Assembly (NCBI GenBank): GCA_012797725.1
Contig: JAAZON010000051.1
Span: forward strand, 1 to 17,076
Source of the DNA: SAR324 cluster bacterium
GTDB taxonomy: Bacteria; Bdellovibrionota; UBA2361; JAAZON01
Direction: 5' to 3'
Length of the DNA stretch: 17,076 nt
Shown: one piece after another, positions 12,198-17,076 of the stretch
Layout: each line of letters opens with the position of its first letter
Numbering within the stretch: position 1 is the first letter of the stretch
Translations under genes and position numbers: made by a program
The notes under the pieces: model-generated
What the model was told of the DNA's origin: nothing
What the model saw: the letters and a program-made list of their open reading frames with translations, nothing else
The model's database searches: none

Positions 12198-12818
12198 ATG
12201 CTTAAAGAAAAGAAACTTTCACGAAGAGAGAGAGAAAAGCTCTTGCAGCGCGATGAAATCATGTCTGCTAGTCTCAAACTCTTTTCTAAAAAAGGATACA
12301 GTAGTGTGTCCATGCTTGAGATTGCAAAGTCGGCCGAGTTTTCGGTAGGCACTCTCTATAAATTTTTTAAAAACAAAGAGGATTTATTTAAGGCTCTTGT
12401 TTGGGAACAGTTCTGTAAGTTTAACAATTTAATGCTTAAAGCTATTGATGAACCCAAAACTGAGATCGACAAACTTCGAAATTATGTGACTGTGAAAGGC
12501 GAGATTTTTAACGCCAACGCTCAGATGATTCGTATATATTATTCCGAGATAGAAGGAGCGAGGTTTAATTTTATGGCAGGACTTGACTCTGCCGTAAAAA
12601 AACGACACGAGCAATTCCTTCAAAAACTGGCGGGCATCTTTGATTCGGGCATGAGAGCCAAGCGTTTTAAAAGAATTGCGGAACCAATTCATCTTGCCGT
12701 TTCTCTTGAAAGTATGGTGCATGCCTTGCTCTTTCGTTGGCTTGATGCACCAGAAGCCAATCCATATCCGAAAGATCCTGATGTAATTCTTAATATTCTC
12801 TTTAAAGGGCTGCTTTGA
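12198..12818 (+). CDS. TetR-family transcriptional regulator of the adjacent RND pump
   Basis: This 206-residue protein is the usual TetR length. Residues about 18-66 form the TetR N-terminal DNA-binding domain: IMSASLKLFSKKGY, the HTH MLEIAKSAEFSVGTLYKFF (39-57), and NKEDLF (59-64). The remaining helical part is the variable ligand-binding and dimerisation domain (Tyr/Phe-containing helices near 108-130, and HLAVSLESMVHALLFRWLD near 174-192). AGGTG lies nine nt before the ATG. The RND adaptor starts 62 nt downstream with no obvious promoter between, so the three genes are probably one operon. By analogy with AcrR and similar proteins it likely represses the pump and itself until a pump substrate binds. 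The ligand is unknown. Confidence 0.88.
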   Translation: MLKEKKLSRREREKLLQRDEIMSASLKLFSKKGYSSVSMLEIAKSAEFSVGTLYKFFKNKEDLFKALVWEQFCKFNNLMLKAIDEPKTEIDKLRNYVTVKGEIFNANAQMIRIYYSEIEGARFNFMAGLDSAVKKRHEQFLQKLAGIFDSGMRAKRFKRIAEPIHLAVSLESMVHALLFRWLDAPEANPYPKDPDVILNILFKGLL

Positions 12819-12880
12819 ATTTTGATTCTTAATAATACACTGCCGAAAATTGTTAAAAAAAGTCATCATTGGAGGTTTAA

Positions 12881-14062
12881 ATGAAATTAAGTTGTAATAA
12901 AAAATCAAAATATTTTTTAGCACTGCTAATCGTATCACTCTGCCTGTCCCTTGCTTCATGCGGCGATAAGAAAACGGACAATGCTGGGGCAAACATCGAT
13001 GTCAATACAATCAAGATTCAACCAGAGCAGTTAATTTTAACCACAGAGCTAGCTGGTAGAATCTCTGCATTTCGAACAGCAGAAATTCGCCCACAGGTAA
13101 GTGGTATTATTCAGAAGAGGCTCTTCGAAGAAGGATCTGAGGTAAAAGAGGGCGATGTTCTTTACCAAATTGAGCCGGCTCCGTTTCAAGCAGCATTTGA
13201 GAACGCAAAAGCTGCTTTGGCTAAAGCAGAGGCTCGAGTTCCAGCCACTCAACTTCGCCTTTCCCGCTACAAGGATTTACTTAGTGACAAGGCTGTGAGC
13301 CAGCAGGATTATGATGACGTGGATGCTGCAATGAAACAAGCTTTGGCGGACGTGGCATTTGCAAAAGCCGCCGTTGAATCGGCTCGTATTAATCTTGATT
13401 TTACAAAAATAACTGCCCCTATTTCAGGTCGCATAGGTAGATCAAATGTTACCGATGGCGCACTTGTTACTGCTCACCAACCTATGACCTTAGCAACTAT
13501 TCAGCAGCTTGACTCTGTGTATGCCGATCTTCCCCAACCAACCAGTGCTCTTCTTAAATTGAAAAGAAGCCTGGAAGAGGGCAAGTTGAATCGTGGAGAC
13601 AATGGTCTAAATAATGTTAAAATTATTCTTGAGGATGGAGTTCCTTATGAACTACCTGGTGTTTTACAGTTTCGGGATGTGACAGTAGAGCCGAGCACTG
13701 GTTCTGTAATTCTTCGTGTAGTAGTTTCGAATCCCAAAAATGTTTTACTGCCTGGTATGTTTGTTCGAGCAATCATTCAAGAAGGTGTTAACAACAATGC
13801 AATCTTCATTCCTCAACAAACATTATCCCGGGATCCTAAAGGCAATCCATACGTGCTCTTAGTTGGTCCAGACTCAAAAGTTCAGTTAAGAATGATTCAG
13901 GTTGACCGGGCAATTGGGGATCGTTGGCTGGTGTCTTCTGGACTTAATTCTGGCGACCAGCTTATTTTGGATAACCTTCAAAAACTAAAGCCTGGCATGC
14001 TTGTAAAGGCTATCCAAAAAGATTCATCAACTCCGACAACTATTCCCTCGAAAACAAATTAG
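12881..14062 (+). CDS. RND efflux periplasmic adaptor lipoprotein (AcrA/MexA type)
   Basis: This 393-residue protein matches AcrA in length. It has a lipoprotein signal peptide: basic start, hydrophobic core (FLALLIVSLCLSL, 12-24), lipobox LASC with Cys27. Residues 58-100 are the first lipoyl/barrel half (AEIRPQVSGIIQKRLFEEGS). Residues about 100-175 form the alpha-hairpin, with the tip motif RLSRYKDLLSDKAVSQQDYD (126-145) that docks to the outer-membrane channel. Residues 177-200 are the second lipoyl half (TAPISGRIGRS). Beta-barrel and membrane-proximal domains follow to about 375. GGAGG lies five nt before the ATG. It joins the inner-membrane pump encoded 14 nt downstream to a TolC-like channel, which is not in the window. 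The family is certain; the drug range is not. Confidence 0.95.
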   Translation: MKLSCNKKSKYFLALLIVSLCLSLASCGDKKTDNAGANIDVNTIKIQPEQLILTTELAGRISAFRTAEIRPQVSGIIQKRLFEEGSEVKEGDVLYQIEPAPFQAAFENAKAALAKAEARVPATQLRLSRYKDLLSDKAVSQQDYDDVDAAMKQALADVAFAKAAVESARINLDFTKITAPISGRIGRSNVTDGALVTAHQPMTLATIQQLDSVYADLPQPTSALLKLKRSLEEGKLNRGDNGLNNVKIILEDGVPYELPGVLQFRDVTVEPSTGSVILRVVVSNPKNVLLPGMFVRAIIQEGVNNNAIFIPQQTLSRDPKGNPYVLLVGPDSKVQLRMIQVDRAIGDRWLVSSGLNSGDQLILDNLQKLKPGMLVKAIQKDSSTPTTIPSKTN

Positions 14063-14076
14063 TAAGGATTTAAAAA

Positions 14077-17076
14077 ATGTTATCAAAGTTCTTTTTAGAT
14101 CGTCCCGTATTTGCCTGGGTTATAGCGATAATCTTGATGGTTGCTGGAGGCCTTGCCATTTATCAGCTTCCTGTCTCTCAGTATCCGCCCATTGCACCTC
14201 CCTCAATCGCTATCATGTCGACTTATCCTGGCGCTTCTGCAGAAACCGTGGAAAACAGCGTCACCCAAGTGATAGAGCAGAAGATGACCGGCTTCGACAA
14301 AATGTTGTACTTGTCTGCTACTAGCGATTCATCAGGCACTTCCCGTATTGAACTTACTTTCGCACCAGGCACAGATCCGGATCTGGCCTGGGCACAAGTG
14401 CAAAATAAACTACAATTAGCAATGGCTAGCCTCCCCGAAGTCGTGCAACGTACTGGTGTAAAGGTTAGCAAATCTACTCGCAACTATCTTATGATTGTTG
14501 GGTTAATCTCAGAAGATGGAAGTATGACTGGTCATGACTTACGAGATTACACGCAATCAAATCTTGAAAAGGTTTTGTCGCGGGTACCTGGAGTCGGCGA
14601 GGTTGAAGTTTTTGGAAGCCAATACGCCATGCGAGTGTGGCTAAACCCTGACAAGCTTACGGATTACCACATGACAATTGATGACGTGATCCTTGCTCTT
14701 CGGGCTTATAATGTTGAAATCTCAGCAGGCCAGTTCGGAGGGGCGCCTGCAATACCGGGTCAACGTTTGAACGCTGCCATTATTGTTCAGACTTTGTTAA
14801 AAACGCCTGAAGAATTCGCATTAATTCCTCTTAGAACTAATCCTGATGGTTCGATAGTTCGCGTTAAAGATGTTGGTCGTACTGAGCTTGGAACTGAATA
14901 TTATGACATTGAAGCATTCTACAATGGCAAACCCTCTTCAGCACTTGCAATCCGTCAAGCATCCGGTGCAAACGCACTCGAAACTGCTGATGCGGTTAGA
15001 ACCAAGTTAAATGAAATGGGTTCTTTCTTCCCTCCAGGTCTTAAAGTGGTTTATCCCTACGATACTACCCCATTTGTAAAGGTAGCCATCAATGAAGTTG
15101 TGAAAACCCTTTTTGAAGCAATATTGCTTGTGTTTCTTGTTATGTATTTGTTTATGGGTAATATCCGTGCCACCCTCATCCCAACGATTGCAGTGCCAGT
15201 CGTTATTCTTGGCACTTTTGCGGTGATCTCGTTGTTTGGATTTTCCATAAATATGCTGACCATGTTCGCCATGGTTCTTGCTATCGGACTTCTTGTGGAT
15301 GATGCGATTGTTGTTGTTGAAAACGTAGAAAGAATAATGAGCGAAGAAGGGCTTCCTCCATTTGAAGCTACACAAAAATCAATGGATCAAATCACAAGCG
15401 CTTTGATTGGAATTGGGCTAGTGCTTTCCGCGGTCTTTGGCCCGATGGCTTTCTTCGCAGGGTCTACTGGCGTCATTTATCGTCAATTCTCTGTTACAAT
15501 TGTGGCTTCAATGCTTCTATCTGTGGTGGTTGCATTAGTCTTGACGCCTGTTCTTTGCGCATCGCTTCTTGCCCCTGTAGAAAAAGGGCATGAACCCGCA
15601 GAAAGTGGCATCGCCTTTTTGAGGCCATTTTTTAGGTGGTTTGACAACGTCTTTTTTCGAACCAGAGATCGCTACATTTATTTTGTCCGGCAATCTCTTT
15701 CCCATCGTCTTCGATATGGTCTGATATTTTTAGCAATTGTTGGAGTCATGTCCATATTATTTTCACGAATGCCTACTGCTTACCTTCCTGATGAGGATCA
15801 AGGAATTATGATGGTGCAGGCTCTTCTCCCTGCAAACTCAACCCTCGAACAGAGCAAGGAAGTGTTAAACCAAGTTAGTAACTATTTACTCGAAAAAGAA
15901 AAAGATGCAGTAGAAGCCGTGATGGCTATTTCTGGCGCAAGTTTCTCAGGCCGTGGTCAAAACTCTGGTATGGCCTTTGTGAAACTTAAGGACTGGGAGC
16001 TACGGAATCACTCGAACTTAAAAGTCAATGCTCTTGCAAAAAGAGCAATGGGAGCATTCTCACAAATTAGAAATGCCGCAGTCTTTGCATTTGCCCCACC
16101 AGCAGTTATCGAACTTGGACAAGCGACAGGTTTTGACTTTCAGCTTCTTGATCGTGGAGGGCTGGGGCACCAGGCTCTAATGGCCGCAAGAAATCAGCTT
16201 CTCGGAATGGCAGCACAAGAGCCTAGATTAACCAAAGTGCGCCCCAATGGTCTTGAGGATGTTCCTGAATATCGCATCGATGTCGACTGGGAAAAAGCGG
16301 GGGCACTTGGAGTACCTATAACTTCAATCAACAGTGCCATTTCTTCAGGCTTTGGAAGTGCTTATGTAAATGATTTTATTCAGGGTGGAAGAGTGAAACG
16401 AGTCTTTGTGCAATCCGATGCTCCCTTCAGAATGTTGCCTAGTGACCTAGAGAAGATCTATGTAAGAAACATCCTTGGAGAAATGGTTCCTTACAATGCT
16501 TTCGCATCAGGACACTGGACTTCTGGTTCCCCAAAGCTTGAGCGTTATAATGGCTTCCCATCACTCAATATTGTAGGTGAAGCCGCCCCTGGAAGAAGTT
16601 CAGGAGAGGCAATGAATATTATGGAAGAGTTCGTAAAGAAGCTTCCTCAAGGAATTGGGTTCGACTGGACGGGACTCTCTTACCAAGAAAGACAGGCTGG
16701 GGCACATGCCGTTCCACTATATGCATTTTCGATACTTGTAATTTTTCTTTGTCTTGCAGCTCTCTACGAAAGCTGGCCGATTCCCATATCTATTCTACTT
16801 GGATTACCTCTTGGAGTAATCGGGGGAGTCATTGCCTCATCGCTTAGGGGTCTGCCTAACGATGTATATTTCCAAATTGGACTCTTGACTACCTTAGGTC
16901 TCACGACAAAGAACGCAATATTGATTGTGCAGTTTGCCAAAGATGGAGTTGAACAAGGGATGGGACTCTTAGACGCGACACTCGAAGGGGCTAAGTTGAG
17001 ACTTCGTCCAATATTAATGACATCTCTTGCTTTCGGATTTGGAGTCATGCCTCTTGCATTCGCTAATGGCGCAGGA
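14077..17076 (+). CDS. RND multidrug efflux pump, AcrB/MexB (HAE1) type, partial at right edge
   Basis: The first 1000 codons of an AcrB-like pump are present; AcrB has 1049, so roughly the last 50 residues lie beyond the window. It opens [20 protein letters not shown], the standard TM1 start. TM4 has [16 protein letters not shown] with the proton-relay Asp408 and Asp409. TM10 has [13 protein letters not shown] with Lys945, and LRLRPILM has Arg977, matching AcrB D407, D408, K940 and R971. [14 protein letters not shown] (near 464-477) is also typical. Two large periplasmic loops (about 30-335 and 565-870) form porter and docking domains. The pump is a proton-driven trimer exporting amphipathic drugs, detergents or bile-salt-like compounds. 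AAGGA precedes the ATG by about eight nt. All key residues are intact and there is no frameshift. Confidence 0.95.
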   Translation, partial: MLSKFFLDRPVFAWVIAIILMVAGGLAIYQLPVSQYPPIAPPSIAIMSTYPGASAETVENSVTQVIEQKMTGFDKMLYLSATSDSSGTSRIELTFAPGTDPDLAWAQVQNKLQLAMASLPEVVQRTGVKVSKSTRNYLMIVGLISEDGSMTGHDLRDYTQSNLEKVLSRVPGVGEVEVFGSQYAMRVWLNPDKLTDYHMTIDDVILALRAYNVEISAGQFGGAPAIPGQRLNAAIIVQTLLKTPEEFALIPLRTNPDGSIVRVKDVGRTELGTEYYDIEAFYNGKPSSALAIRQASGANALETADAVRTKLNEMGSFFPPGLKVVYPYDTTPFVKVAINEVVKTLFEAILLVFLVMYLFMGNIRATLIPTIAVPVVILGTFAVISLFGFSINMLTMFAMVLAIGLLVDDAIVVVENVERIMSEEGLPPFEATQKSMDQITSALIGIGLVLSAVFGPMAFFAGSTGVIYRQFSVTIVASMLLSVVVALVLTPVLCASLLAPVEKGHEPAESGIAFLRPFFRWFDNVFFRTRDRYIYFVRQSLSHRLRYGLIFLAIVGVMSILFSRMPTAYLPDEDQGIMMVQALLPANSTLEQSKEVLNQVSNYLLEKEKDAVEAVMAISGASFSGRGQNSGMAFVKLKDWELRNHSNLKVNALAKRAMGAFSQIRNAAVFAFAPPAVIELGQATGFDFQLLDRGGLGHQALMAARNQLLGMAAQEPRLTKVRPNGLEDVPEYRIDVDWEKAGALGVPITSINSAISSGFGSAYVNDFIQGGRVKRVFVQSDAPFRMLPSDLEKIYVRNILGEMVPYNAFASGHWTSGSPKLERYNGFPSLNIVGEAAPGRSSGEAMNIMEEFVKKLPQGIGFDWTGLSYQERQAGAHAVPLYAFSILVIFLCLAALYESWPIPISILLGLPLGVIGGVIASSLRGLPNDVYFQIGLLTTLGLTTKNAILIVQFAKDGVEQGMGLLDATLEGAKLRLRPILMTSLAFGFGVMPLAFANGAG

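Noticed and set aside
12429..12992. 187-residue minus ORF
   Set aside because: Antisense to the tetR gene and the adaptor start, both strongly supported; no family resemblance.
15007..15375. 122-residue minus ORF rich in His, Asn and Lys
   Set aside because: Antisense to the conserved TM segments of the RND pump; composition is an artefact of the opposite strand.

Overview
This window is bacterial DNA from a Gram-negative organism of moderately low GC. The evidence is an IHF-beta-type nucleoid protein, an RND tripartite pump with a lipoprotein adaptor, and a secreted protein with a Sec signal peptide. Nothing here fixes the lineage. The large HDOD and GT-TPR proteins and the decayed B12-binding radical-SAM gene would fit a delta-proteobacteria-like or environmental proteobacterial genome, but that is inference. 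No rRNA, tRNA, CRISPR array or intact mobile element is visible.

Left part (1-5119). On the minus strand an aspartate-semialdehyde-dehydrogenase homologue (1881-2891) is followed 15 nt later by a large double-HDOD protein that runs off the left edge. Divergent from them, on plus, is a YjeF_N (NAD(P)HX-epimerase-like) protein (3263-4066). All three belong to recognisable families but lack the residues those families use: the Asd homologue has lost the catalytic Cys and His, both HDOD units lack an HD pair, and the YjeF_N protein lacks GNNGGDG. Next, on minus, come an ihfB-like gene with a good promoter and two small unknown genes downstream of it.

Middle (5120-10106). A large minus-strand gene (5397-7922) fuses a GT4-type glycosyltransferase to two TPR arrays. 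From 7923 to about 9380 no intact gene is present. This stretch holds a CutA-like N-terminal fragment, a series of perfect inverted repeats with clustered CAGGTT motifs, and a B12-binding radical-SAM-type gene broken by stops and a frameshift. An unknown 200-residue plus-strand gene follows (9380-9982). Its 3' end abuts a 44-codon minus-strand fragment that looks like the N-terminus of an ATP-grasp/D-Ala ligase-like enzyme, cut off at this junction. This reads as a zone of gene decay and rearrangement.

Right part (9972-17076). A secreted protein with a CBM9-like domain and a transglutaminase-like Cys-His-Asn domain lies on minus; the truncated ATP-grasp-like ORF overlaps its 3' end. Divergent from it is a typical efflux operon: a TetR repressor (12198-12818), an AcrA-type lipoprotein adaptor (12881-14062) and an AcrB-type RND pump (from 14077, cut by the window edge after 1000 codons). 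A perfect ATGACGTCAT palindrome about 30 nt before the tetR start is a candidate operator. No TolC-like channel gene lies in the window.
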